A stretch of DNA of 5,469 bases, taken from NCBI GenBank assembly GCA_927798505.1, contig CAKMNE010000102.1, forward strand, positions 1 to 5,469, read 5' to 3'. Below, piece after piece: positions 1 through 5,469 of this stretch (position 1 is its first letter; every line of letters starts with the position of its first letter). A program made the translations under genes and the position numbers. The notes under the pieces were generated by a model. The model did no database searches, was not told the origin of the DNA, and was given only the letters and a program-made list of their open reading frames with translations. The stretch is from an uncultured Bacteroidales bacterium (lineage in GTDB: Bacteria; Bacteroidota; Bacteroidia; Bacteroidales; UBA932).

Positions 1-31
1 TTGGCCAAAAGTGGGGTATTTTGTATATTTG
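1..31 (+). promoter_or_regulatory. Possible rightward Bacteroidota-type promoter
   Basis: TTG (1-3), 20 bases, then TATATTTG (24-31) fits the same consensus on the plus strand. No plus-strand gene follows: a transcript starting near 36-39 would run antisense into the end of the HAD hydrolase gene. The match may therefore only be a by-product of the symmetry of the element at 24-43. The -33 box touches the window edge, so its full context cannot be seen. Confidence 0.25.
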
Positions 32-43
32 TGGCCAAATATA
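24..43. promoter_or_regulatory. Inverted repeat built from two opposed -7-like boxes
   Basis: Arms TATATTTG (24-31) and CAAATATA (36-43) are perfect 8-base inverted repeats around a 4-base spacer, TGGC. Each arm, read on its own strand, is a perfect match to the Bacteroidota -7 consensus TAnnTTTG. A TTG lies exactly 20 bases upstream of each arm: at 1-3 for the rightward copy and at 64-66 (as CAA) for the leftward copy. The element could be two face-to-face promoters that exclude each other, or an operator for a dimeric regulator placed over the leftward promoter. The symmetry is directly visible; the function is inferred. Confidence 0.45.
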
Positions 44-66
44 ACACGATTATGGTTGGAAGTCAA
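36..66 (-). promoter_or_regulatory. Bacteroidota-type promoter firing left, out of the window
   Basis: On the minus strand a TTG (66-64), a 20-base spacer (63-44) and TATATTTG (43-36) match the Bacteroidota housekeeping promoter pattern of TTTG/TTG, 19-21 bases, TAnnTTTG. Transcription would begin near positions 28-32 and run leftward, so the gene it serves lies outside the window. It sits 40 bases past the stop codon of the HAD hydrolase gene on the same strand, as expected for the start of the next transcription unit. The -33 box is TTG rather than the full TTTG. Confidence 0.5.
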
Positions 67-98
67 CTGAAAGGAACGAGTATTCCAGTCGCTTTCAG
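67..98 (-). terminator. Weak hairpin just past the leftward operon, possible transcript end
   Basis: CTGAAAG (67-73) and CTTTCAG (92-98) are perfect 7-base inverted repeats, with an inner GGAA (73-76) / TTCC (83-86) pairing around a six-base loop. The inner pairing competes for the base at 73, so the best fold is a 6 bp plus 4 bp stem with a bulge. The hairpin begins 7 bases after the HAD hydrolase stop codon, where a transcript end would be expected. No T-run follows on the minus strand, so it is not a canonical intrinsic terminator. It may only protect the 3' end, or be chance. Confidence 0.25.
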
Positions 99-105
99 AA
101 AGTGA

Positions 106-753
106 TTACACTGGAAGATCTGTTCCGCTGATGCTTGGTTTCTCCTTGGACATAATGTCCTTTATGTTCAGGAATCTCATTCCCACGGCCTCGCTTCCAC
201 CGTCGGTGTCGGGGCGGTCGCCCACCATAATGGCATCCTGAGGGGCACAACCGAGACGCTGGCAGGCGGCCCTGAACACATCCGCAAAAGGCTTGAAGCC
301 ACCCAGCGACGGGGCATCCAGAAGGACTTCAAAAAGCCCAGGGTCGATGCCCAGAGCATCCAGTTTCTCCCTAATGAAACCATAGTCCGAAAGAATTGCA
401 AGCCTGACTCCGTCCCTGCGCAGAGCCTGCAGGCGCGCCACCACCCCCTCGCGGGGCTTGCAATGGCGGGCTATCTGCCGGACCATCAAAGGCATATACC
501 ATCCGTTAAACCACTCACGCACCTGCTCCGCAGGGACGCCCGTCTTCGCGGACATACGGGAGAAAAGGGTATCATAGCCAGCAAGGCCCTGCGGGCCTCG
601 GGCTATGTTGCGCCGGCAGCTGCGTTCCGCCGCCATCAGTCGCAGATTGCGCAGGGGCCTTCCTGACCGGAAAGCCCCCAGCGGCATCAGAAATTTCAGA
701 CAACGGTTGTCGTAGAGCGTGCCGTCCAGGTCGAAGAAGACTGCTTTCGGCAT
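106..753 (-). CDS. HAD-superfamily hydrolase, probable small-molecule phosphatase
   Basis: This is a 215-residue cytoplasmic protein of the haloacid dehalogenase superfamily, whose members usually remove phosphate through an aspartyl-phosphate intermediate. All four HAD motifs are present. Motif I is DLDGT at residues 8-12, with D8 as the nucleophile and D10 as the acid/base. Motif II is S122 in LSDYG. Motif III is K154 in GGFKP. Motif IV is GDRPDTD at 178-184, carrying the magnesium-binding aspartates. Residues about 16-95 form the expected helical cap (subclass I), rich in Arg. The layout resembles phosphoglycolate phosphatase-like and nucleotidase-like members, but the substrate cannot be read from sequence. 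The ATG at 753-751 overlaps the upstream mutase stop codon by one base (TGATG), so translation is probably coupled. It is the last gene of the operon. A role on a sugar phosphate is a guess from its neighbour only. Confidence 0.9.
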   Translation of the reverse strand: MPKAVFFDLDGTLYDNRCLKFLMPLGAFRSGRPLRNLRLMAAERSCRRNIARGPQGLAGYDTLFSRMSAKTGVPAEQVREWFNGWYMPLMVRQIARHCKPREGVVARLQALRRDGVRLAILSDYGFIREKLDALGIDPGLFEVLLDAPSLGGFKPFADVFRAACQRLGCAPQDAIMVGDRPDTDGGSEAVGMRFLNIKDIMSKEKPSISGTDLPV

Positions 754-2120
754 CAGCTGCGAACGCCTCCGAACTGTCCTTCAAGGATTGCGCAGACCTC
801 GGCAATCCTTGCATCGAGCTCCTCCCTGGTCGTAGCCTCGCAGATGAAGCGCAGGTAAGGCTCTGTGTTGGAAGGACGGATGTTGAACCACCAGGTAGGA
901 TAGTCGAAGCGGAAGCCGTCGAAGTCCATATACTTCTGCGGCTCGCCTTCGCTCTGACGGAAATGGTCGCAGACGGCTTTCATTGCCCCAGCCTTGTCCT
1001 CAAGACGGAAGTTGATTTCGCCCGAATTCTCATAGCCCGCAATCTCGGCAATCTGGGCACTGAACGTCTTGCCCTTCTTCTTCAATGCGGAGAGTATGCG
1101 GAGCACTATCATTGAAGCGAGCAGGCCGCTGTCGGAGTAGAAGAAGTCCTTGAAATAATAATGGCCTGCAAGCTCGCCGCCCCAGAGGCCGTCGATCTCA
1201 CGGAGCTTTGGTGCCGCGAAGGCGCGACCCACCCTCCAGGTATGCACGTCCGCATCGTAGCGCTGCAGGTACTCGGCCACGGCCTTGGAGCTGCGGATTT
1301 CCTGAAGCACGCGAGGCGACTTGGCACCCCTTTCGTCGCAGAAATAGAGGGCCATCATGGCAATCACAAGGTCAGGGGAAACAAACTGCCCCTTCTCGTC
1401 CACGAACATCACCCTGTCGGCGTCACCATCATAAATCACGCCCACGTCGGCTCCCGTCTCACGAACGAGCTTTTTGAGAGGCTCCACATTCTTGGCTACG
1501 AGCGGATTTGGCTCATGATTCGGGAAACGTCCGTCAAGCTCGTCGAAAATGTAGTGCGGCTTCTCGCCGAACACCTCCTTGGCGAAAAGATTGGCCATTC
1601 CGTTGGAAAGGTCGAAAGCTATGTTGAGATTGCTCCAGTCGGCTCGGAACTTCTCCATAAAGGCAAGATAGTCAGCGTGGATGTCCTTCTCGAAGACCTG
1701 ACCGCGTTTTTCCGCAACCGGAGTCTCCTTACCCTCGTCAATCCATTCCTTTATCTGTCCGAGACCGCTGGCAAGACCAACAGGAAGGGCGTTCTCGCGG
1801 GACACCTTCATTCCGTTGTAGCAGGCGGCATTGTGGGAGGCTGTAATCTGGACTGAAGCCTTGAAACCGTAGTTTGCAGTTGCGAAGTACACCATTGGGG
1901 TGCTGCTCAGACCGATGTCATAAACATCGGCTCCTGCATCATTGATTCCTTTAATGAGATTGTCGTGAATCTCCTGGGATGAAACCCTGCAGTCCCTGCC
2001 GACCAGCACCTTGTCGGCTGAAAGCAGGGATGGGAGAAAGTAGCCCACCTTGTAGGCTACGCTTGCGTCGAAATCTTCGTTGTAGATTCCGCGGATGTCG
2101 TAGGCGTGAAATGCACCCAT
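753..2120 (-). CDS. Phosphomannomutase/phosphoglucomutase (alpha-D-phosphohexomutase family)
   Basis: This 455-residue cytoplasmic enzyme interconverts hexose 1-phosphate and 6-phosphate and so feeds nucleotide-sugar synthesis for surface glycans. Its length is normal for the family. The four-domain signature is complete. Domain 1 carries the phosphoserine loop TASHN (93-97, S95 phosphorylated). Domain 2 has the magnesium loop DGDADR (231-236). Domain 3 has the sugar-binding stretch GGELAGHYYF (314-323). Domain 4 has the phosphate-binding loop RPSNTEPYLR (415-424). The N-terminal YDIRGIY (7-13) is the usual family opening and supports the ATG at 2120. In the sugar-binding loop, A318 replaces the serine usual in the GEMSGH form, and VGRAF (297-301) stands where many relatives have a GHS-like motif. 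The change may be lineage-typical. Mannose versus glucose preference cannot be decided here. It starts two bases after the def stop codon and ends overlapping the HAD gene. Confidence 0.95.
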   Translation of the reverse strand: MGAFHAYDIRGIYNEDFDASVAYKVGYFLPSLLSADKVLVGRDCRVSSQEIHDNLIKGINDAGADVYDIGLSSTPMVYFATANYGFKASVQITASHNAACYNGMKVSRENALPVGLASGLGQIKEWIDEGKETPVAEKRGQVFEKDIHADYLAFMEKFRADWSNLNIAFDLSNGMANLFAKEVFGEKPHYIFDELDGRFPNHEPNPLVAKNVEPLKKLVRETGADVGVIYDGDADRVMFVDEKGQFVSPDLVIAMMALYFCDERGAKSPRVLQEIRSSKAVAEYLQRYDADVHTWRVGRAFAAPKLREIDGLWGGELAGHYYFKDFFYSDSGLLASMIVLRILSALKKKGKTFSAQIAEIAGYENSGEINFRLEDKAGAMKAVCDHFRQSEGEPQKYMDFDGFRFDYPTWWFNIRPSNTEPYLRFICEATTREELDARIAEVCAILEGQFGGVRS

Positions 2121-2122
2121 GG

Positions 2123-2677
2123 TTATTTGATCTTAGCTCTGTATTGTGTGCCGACCTTTCCTTTGCTTATGTTGTTCAGTTTGCCGGCAATCATCTTTTT
2201 GCGGATCGGTGCGACAAGGTCGGTAAAGACGCAACCGTCCAGATGGCTGAGCTCGTGCTGCACCATGCGGCAGCCGAATTTGTCGAAGGTCTCGGTGACC
2301 TTCTCGAGATCTTCGTTGTAGTATTCAACCGTGATGGACTCGGGGCGGACCACATCGGCGTAGATTCCGGGCACACTGAGGCAGCCCTCGGAATACTCGC
2401 ATTTCCGGTCGGATTCGGAAACCACCACCGGATTGATCATAGTCCTGAAGAAACCCTTGAGGTAAGGATAGCCGTCGGAGACCACATCTCCGTCAACTAT
2501 CACCACCCTTTTGGAGACTCCGATTTGCGGAGCTGCAAGGCCGCAGCCGTCAGCCACCTTCAGGGTATCTTTTAGGTCCTGGATGAGAGCCTTGAGGCCC
2601 TCGGTGTCATTGAGGTCAAAAGGCTCGGCCACCTTGCGGAGCACTTCCGAGCCATAAAGGTAAATCGCTTGTATCAT
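2123..2677 (-). CDS. def: Peptide deformylase
   Basis: Peptide deformylase removes the formyl group from the N-terminal methionine of nascent proteins, acting in the cytoplasm near the ribosome exit. The protein has 184 residues, typical for a bacterial enzyme. All three family motifs are in order. Motif 1 is GCGLAAPQIG at 44-53. Motif 2 is EGCLS at 97-101, with C99 as a metal ligand. Motif 3 is QHELSHLDG at 140-148, with H141 and H145 as ligands and E142 as the catalytic base. In motif 3, S144 stands where most deformylases have aspartate (HExDH). The metal ligands and catalytic glutamate are intact, so activity is still expected. The start overlaps the end of ruvX by four bases (ATGA), and the gene ends two bases before the mutase start, so it is an internal operon gene. 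The opening residues (MIQAIYLYGSEVLR) match the usual family start. Confidence 0.97.
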   Translation of the reverse strand: MIQAIYLYGSEVLRKVAEPFDLNDTEGLKALIQDLKDTLKVADGCGLAAPQIGVSKRVVIVDGDVVSDGYPYLKGFFRTMINPVVVSESDRKCEYSEGCLSVPGIYADVVRPESITVEYYNEDLEKVTETFDKFGCRMVQHELSHLDGCVFTDLVAPIRKKMIAGKLNNISKGKVGTQYRAKIK

Positions 2678-3090
2678 TTCTTTTTGTCCAGGTAGCCCTG
2701 GAGTATAATTGCGGCGCTGATTTTGTCCACCTCGGTTTTGTCCCTGCGCCTGGAGGCTTTCATACCCCCGTCAATCATTGCCCTGTGTGCGAGAACGGAA
2801 GTGAAGCGTTCGTCTTCGAGGGCGATGGGCACTTGCGGAAAAGCTTTCGAGAGTTTGTCAAGGAAAGCGTCGACTTCCCCGGCAGTCTGGGCAGGCGCCC
2901 CGTTGAGATTCAGCGGATAACCTACCACAAACTTGGTTATGGTCTCGCCTCCGGCAACAAATTTTTGCAGATAATCTATTATCTTTGCGGAAGGCAGCGT
3001 TTCCAGAGGAGATGCGAATATTCCAAGAGGGTCACTGACAGCAAGTCCTGTCCTTGCACTTCCGAAATCTATTCCAATCAGTCTGTCCAT
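2674..3090 (-). CDS. ruvX: Putative pre-16S rRNA nuclease / Holliday junction resolvase RuvX (YqgF family)
   Basis: This 138-residue protein has the RNase H-like fold of the YqgF/RuvX family. Members are annotated as Holliday junction resolvase-like proteins, and the E. coli member is implicated in maturing the 5' end of 16S rRNA. The length is typical. Family motifs are clear: GIDFGSARTGLAVSD (6-20, catalytic D8), VVGYPLNLNG (55-64), LEDERFTS (91-98, with E92 and E94) and VDKISAAIIL (121-130, D122). The acidic residues needed for metal binding are therefore present. The ATG at 3090-3088 gives the standard N-terminus only a few residues before the first strand, and no better start exists. It is the first gene of the leftward operon. 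The promoter's -7 box ends only 7 bases before the ATG, leaving almost no leader. Its stop codon overlaps the def start. Confidence 0.95.
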   Translation of the reverse strand: MDRLIGIDFGSARTGLAVSDPLGIFASPLETLPSAKIIDYLQKFVAGGETITKFVVGYPLNLNGAPAQTAGEVDAFLDKLSKAFPQVPIALEDERFTSVLAHRAMIDGGMKASRRRDKTEVDKISAAIILQGYLDKKK

Positions 3091-3097
3091 AACGCTG

Positions 3098-3128
3098 CAA
3101 ATTTAATTATAAAGTATGGGAAGACAAA
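3098..3128 (-). promoter_or_regulatory. Promoter of the ruvX-def-mutase-HAD operon
   Basis: On the minus strand TTTG (3128-3125), a 19-base spacer and TAAATTTG (3105-3098) match the full Bacteroidota promoter consensus TTTG-N19-21-TAnnTTTG. The -7 box ends 7 bases before the ruvX ATG, so the expected start of transcription falls at or within a few bases of the start codon. The -33 box lies inside codons 4-5 of the divergent M23 peptidase gene. This is the strongest promoter match I see in the window. Confidence 0.7.
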
Positions 3129-3958
3129 ACCAAAAGAAATTATACAGGCTTTCTCTGATTGACGATGCGTCTCACGAGAAAATCTATTCCATCAAATTCT
3201 CCGCAGCCGGTTTTTTCATAGTCCTCGCCGTGAGCCTGTGCTCTCTTCTTGGCGGACTTTATGCCCTGCTGGTGCTGACTCCGCTTCACTACACCATTCC
3301 AGGGTACCCGGATGCGAATTTCAGGAGCCAGGCTGTGCGCAATGCCATCAAGATCGACTCCCTGGAGGCCGCAATGACACGATGGAAACTCTATTCCGAC
3401 AACCTCAACCGTACTCTATCCGGAGAACAGACTTTGTCCCTGGACAGCCTTTTGCGTGACAACGGCACAGGCTACCTTGAGGGCAAGGACGCGGAGTACC
3501 TGCGCAAGCAGGATGCGGCCCTGAGGGAAAGGGTTGCAAAGGAGGAGCAGTTCGGGGTTTCGGCCGGCTCAAAGCGCGAACTCCCGATTGAAGGCCTGCA
3601 TTTCTTCACCCCTCTCAAAGGCGTGATTTCAAACGGATTCAACCTCGCCTCCCACCCTGCCGTCGACATCACGGCTCCGGCCAATTCAGTGGTCAAGGCG
3701 GCCTTGGACGGCACTGTCACCTATGCGGGTTGGAGCGACGAATACGGCTATACCATTACCATACAGCACGCGGGCGACATACTCACCACCTACAAGCACA
3801 ACCGCAAGCTGAGCAAGAAAGTGGGTGACAAGGTCTCCGCCGGCACTGCAATCGCCATTGTGGGCAACACCGGTTCCCTGAGCAACGGGGAGCACCTGCA
3901 CTTCGAACTATGGTACAAGGGTGAAGCAGTAGATCCGACATTGTACATATCATTCTGA
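3116..3958 (+). CDS. Membrane-anchored M23 family metallopeptidase (LytM/peptidoglycan endopeptidase type)
   Basis: This 280-residue envelope protein probably cleaves peptidoglycan cross-bridges or regulates enzymes that do. A basic N-terminus (residues 1-28) precedes one membrane helix at about 30-55. That suggests an N-in, C-out anchor rather than a cleaved signal peptide. Residues about 75-145 are charged and likely helical (possible short coiled coil). The M23 zinc domain occupies about 160-280. Zinc ligands are present: H180 and D184 (SHPAVD, in place of the usual HxGxD) and H262 in HLHFELW (260-266). H260 and H228 (YKHN) fit the other active-site histidines. All key residues are there, so an active peptidase is more likely than a degenerate LytM regulator. 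No strong Shine-Dalgarno sequence precedes the ATG. The gene's own promoter is not evident and may lie inside ruvX. Its stop codon overlaps the dxr start by one base (TGATG), pointing to coupled translation. Confidence 0.92.
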   Translation: MGRQNQKKLYRLSLIDDASHEKIYSIKFSAAGFFIVLAVSLCSLLGGLYALLVLTPLHYTIPGYPDANFRSQAVRNAIKIDSLEAAMTRWKLYSDNLNRTLSGEQTLSLDSLLRDNGTGYLEGKDAEYLRKQDAALRERVAKEEQFGVSAGSKRELPIEGLHFFTPLKGVISNGFNLASHPAVDITAPANSVVKAALDGTVTYAGWSDEYGYTITIQHAGDILTTYKHNRKLSKKVGDKVSAGTAIAIVGNTGSLSNGEHLHFELWYKGEAVDPTLYISF

Positions 3959-5112
3959 TGGGAAAGAGAAGAATAGCCATACTGGGATCCACCGGCTCCA
4001 TCGGCACCCAGGCCCTTGATGTAATACGCCAGCACCGCGACCTGTTCGAGGTTGAGCTTATCAGCGCATACCGCAGCACAGAGCTGCTCTGCACCCAGGC
4101 GAGGGAGTTCGACGCCAACAACGTGGTCATCTGTGACGAATCCCTGTACCAGAATGTTTCCGACAGTCTTCGGGACACGGATTCCAAGGTCTTTGCAGGA
4201 GTGGAAAGCCTGTGCGGGCTGGTAAAGGGGGACAATATAGACATAGTGGTAGGTGCTATGGTGGGCTTTTCGGGCCTTCGCCCCACCCTTGCCGCCCTTG
4301 AGGCCGGAAAGGTCGTAGCCCTTGCCAACAAGGAAACGCTGGTGGCGGCCGGAGAGGTCGTAACGCGTACCGCACGCAGCCACAATGCGGCCATACTCCC
4401 CGTGGACAGCGAGCATTCGGCCATATTCCAGTGCCTGCTCGGCGCACAGGGCAATGAATTGGTGAAGATACATCTCACCGCCTCCGGAGGCCCTTTCAGG
4501 ACATGGAGCCGCGAAAGGATTGCCTCTGCAAGCGCCGCCGATGCCCTCAGGCATCCGAATTGGGATATGGGAGCGAAGGTGACCATAGATTCCGCCACAA
4601 TGATGAACAAGGGGCTGGAGCTCATCGAGGCGTGCTGGCTCTTTGACGTAGTGCCTTCAATGGTCAATGTGGTGGTTCACCCGGAATCGATAGTGCATTC
4701 AATGGTCGAGTTCGCTGACGGAGCCGTCATAGCCCAGCTCGGCTGTCCGGATATGCGCGAGCCGATAGGCCTTGCCCTCAGCTTCCCTGACAGATTGACC
4801 GTGGGCAACAGGAAACTGGACTTTGCAAGCCTCGGCGCCCTGCATTTCGAAAGCCCGGACGAGGAGCGCTTCCCCAACCTGGGCATAGCCCGCAGGGCCT
4901 TTGAGAGAGGGGGCAATATCCCTTGTGCAATGAACGCGGCCAACGAAGTGGCGGTCAAGGCCTTCCTCGAAGGCAGGACTGACTTCTACGGCATTACCGA
5001 AATTGTTGAGAAAAGTGTCAGTGGTGCGACTTTTGTTGCCAACCCGTCGCTCGACGATATCTTCTCCACCCACGAGGAGACCCTTCGCCGTGCACAGGAA
5101 TTAATCAAATAG
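3958..5112 (+). CDS. dxr: 1-deoxy-D-xylulose-5-phosphate reductoisomerase
   Basis: Dxr converts 1-deoxy-D-xylulose 5-phosphate to 2-C-methyl-D-erythritol 4-phosphate using NADPH and a divalent metal. This is the first committed step of the MEP isoprenoid pathway and the target of fosmidomycin. The protein has 384 residues, a usual length. Visible signatures are the nucleotide-binding loop GSTGSIG (10-16), LANKETLV (122-129, K125), the metal ligands D150 and E152 in PVDSEHSA, the flexible-loop region SGGPFR (176-181) with H199 nearby, and DSATMMNKGLELIEA (211-225), which contains N217, K218 and the third metal ligand E221. The C-terminal NAANEVAV (326-333) is also conserved. No essential residue appears to be missing. 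The start codon overlaps the M23 stop codon, and rseP begins four bases after its end. The pathway supplies precursors for undecaprenyl phosphate and quinones, which fits an envelope-related operon. Confidence 0.98.
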   Translation: MGKRRIAILGSTGSIGTQALDVIRQHRDLFEVELISAYRSTELLCTQAREFDANNVVICDESLYQNVSDSLRDTDSKVFAGVESLCGLVKGDNIDIVVGAMVGFSGLRPTLAALEAGKVVALANKETLVAAGEVVTRTARSHNAAILPVDSEHSAIFQCLLGAQGNELVKIHLTASGGPFRTWSRERIASASAADALRHPNWDMGAKVTIDSATMMNKGLELIEACWLFDVVPSMVNVVVHPESIVHSMVEFADGAVIAQLGCPDMREPIGLALSFPDRLTVGNRKLDFASLGALHFESPDEERFPNLGIARRAFERGGNIPCAMNAANEVAVKAFLEGRTDFYGITEIVEKSVSGATFVANPSLDDIFSTHEETLRRAQELIK

Positions 5113-5116
5113 GACA

Positions 5117-5469
5117 ATGGTTATACTTTCAAAGACACTTCAGGTTATACTTGCCCTCTCGCTGCTGATCATTGTACACGAGTTCGGCCATTTCATATTC
5201 GCAAAGCTCTTCCGCATCAAGGTGGAGAAATTCTACCTTTTCTTCGACGTGAAGGGCAAGGCCCTGCTGCGCTTCCGCGTGGGCGAGACTGAATTCGGAA
5301 TAGGCTGGCTCCCGTTCGGAGGCTACTGCAAGATTGCCGGAATGGTGGACGAGTCCATGGACACCGAGCAGCTTAAGCGCGAGCCCCAGCCTTGGGAGTT
5401 CCGCAGCCACCCGGCGTGGCAGAGGCTGCTGGTGATGGCGGGCGGCGTGCTGTTCAACTTCATATTCGC
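5117..5469 (+). CDS. rseP: Site-2 zinc protease RseP, N-terminal part (cut by window end)
   Basis: This is the first 117 codons of an M50-family intramembrane metalloprotease. The family cleaves membrane proteins within the bilayer; E. coli RseP acts on an anti-sigma factor and on leftover signal peptides. The first membrane helix (about residues 7-28) carries the zinc motif HEFGH (21-25), with E22 catalytic. It is followed by the family stretch GWLPFGGYCKIAGM, with DES close behind, and by MAGGVLFNFIF near the cut, which begins the second membrane helix and includes the conserved Asn. The rest of the gene, including the PDZ region and the third zinc ligand in the later helix, lies beyond the right edge. 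The ATG at 5117 is four bases after the dxr stop codon, with a weak AGGA just upstream. This reading frame is open to the end of the window. Confidence 0.95.
   Translation, partial: MVILSKTLQVILALSLLIIVHEFGHFIFAKLFRIKVEKFYLFFDVKGKALLRFRVGETEFGIGWLPFGGYCKIAGMVDESMDTEQLKREPQPWEFRSHPAWQRLLVMAGGVLFNFIF

Noticed and set aside
52..105. Short plus-strand open frame of 17 codons following the possible rightward promoter
   Set aside because: No ribosome binding site and no recognisable peptide. A frame this short is expected by chance.
1..105. Possible insertion-sequence end, tRNA or small RNA at the left edge
   Set aside because: There is no cloverleaf, no transposase fragment and no target-site duplication. 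The repeats are better explained as promoter or operator elements.
1161..1856. Long plus-strand open frame (231 codons) opposite the phosphohexomutase gene
   Set aside because: The minus strand encodes a complete enzyme with all family motifs. The opposite frame is a shadow produced by GC-rich codon use and has no recognisable domain.
1979..2575. Plus-strand open frame of 198 codons across the def / phosphohexomutase junction
   Set aside because: It is antisense to two confident genes and has no recognisable domain. It is a shadow frame.
2980..2987. TATCTTTG on the plus strand inside ruvX as a possible promoter for the M23-dxr-rseP operon
   Set aside because: It matches TAnnTTTG, but no TTG or TTTG lies 19-21 bases upstream and the leader would be about 120 bases long. 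It remains the only TAnnTTTG match on this strand between there and the M23 start, so it is a weak candidate, not a supported feature.
3783..4667. Long minus-strand open frames (up to 294 codons) opposite dxr and the end of the M23 gene
   Set aside because: They are antisense to well-conserved dxr motifs, have low-complexity Ser/Arg/Pro-rich translations and span a real gene boundary. They are shadows.

Overview
This is a compact stretch of ordinary chromosome from a bacterium that is most likely a member of the Bacteroidota, probably order Bacteroidales. Three things suggest this. Promoter-like sequences match the Bacteroidota consensus (TTTG or TTG, 19-21 bases, TAnnTTTG). No strong Shine-Dalgarno sequences are visible before the genes I checked. 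The M23 peptidase has the N-terminal layout I associate with Bacteroidales homologues. The coding sequence is fairly GC-rich by eye, so a higher-GC lineage is more likely than a low-GC Bacteroides, but I cannot name a genus.

Layout: positions 1-105 are non-coding. They hold a symmetric promoter/operator-like element (24-43), a good leftward promoter that fires out of the window, and a weak hairpin just past the end of the leftward operon. Positions 106-3090 hold four tightly packed minus-strand genes, read right to left: ruvX (Holliday junction resolvase-like / pre-16S rRNA nuclease), def (peptide deformylase), a phosphomannomutase/phosphoglucomutase, and a HAD-family hydrolase. Junctions are a 4-base ATGA overlap, a 2-base gap and a 1-base TGATG overlap, which indicates one co-translated operon. 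Positions 3091-3115 are a 25-base divergent spacer. Positions 3116-5469 hold a plus-strand operon: an M23 zinc metallopeptidase with one membrane anchor, dxr (second enzyme of the MEP isoprenoid pathway), and the start of rseP (site-2 intramembrane protease), which is cut by the right edge. Junctions are a 1-base TGATG overlap and a 4-base gap.

How the genes fit together: the leftward operon combines rRNA/DNA processing, N-terminal maturation of new proteins and sugar-phosphate conversion. The rightward operon concerns the envelope: peptidoglycan cleavage, isoprenoid precursor supply (which includes the undecaprenyl carrier) and membrane proteolysis. The leftward promoter lies in the spacer and reaches into the first codons of the M23 gene. 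Its position predicts a leaderless or nearly leaderless ruvX mRNA.

I see no mobile element, CRISPR array, tRNA, rRNA or defence system, and no sign of a new multi-gene system. The points worth a second look are regulatory (the palindromic double -7 element at the left edge, and the overlapping divergent promoter) plus a few substitutions in otherwise conserved enzyme motifs.
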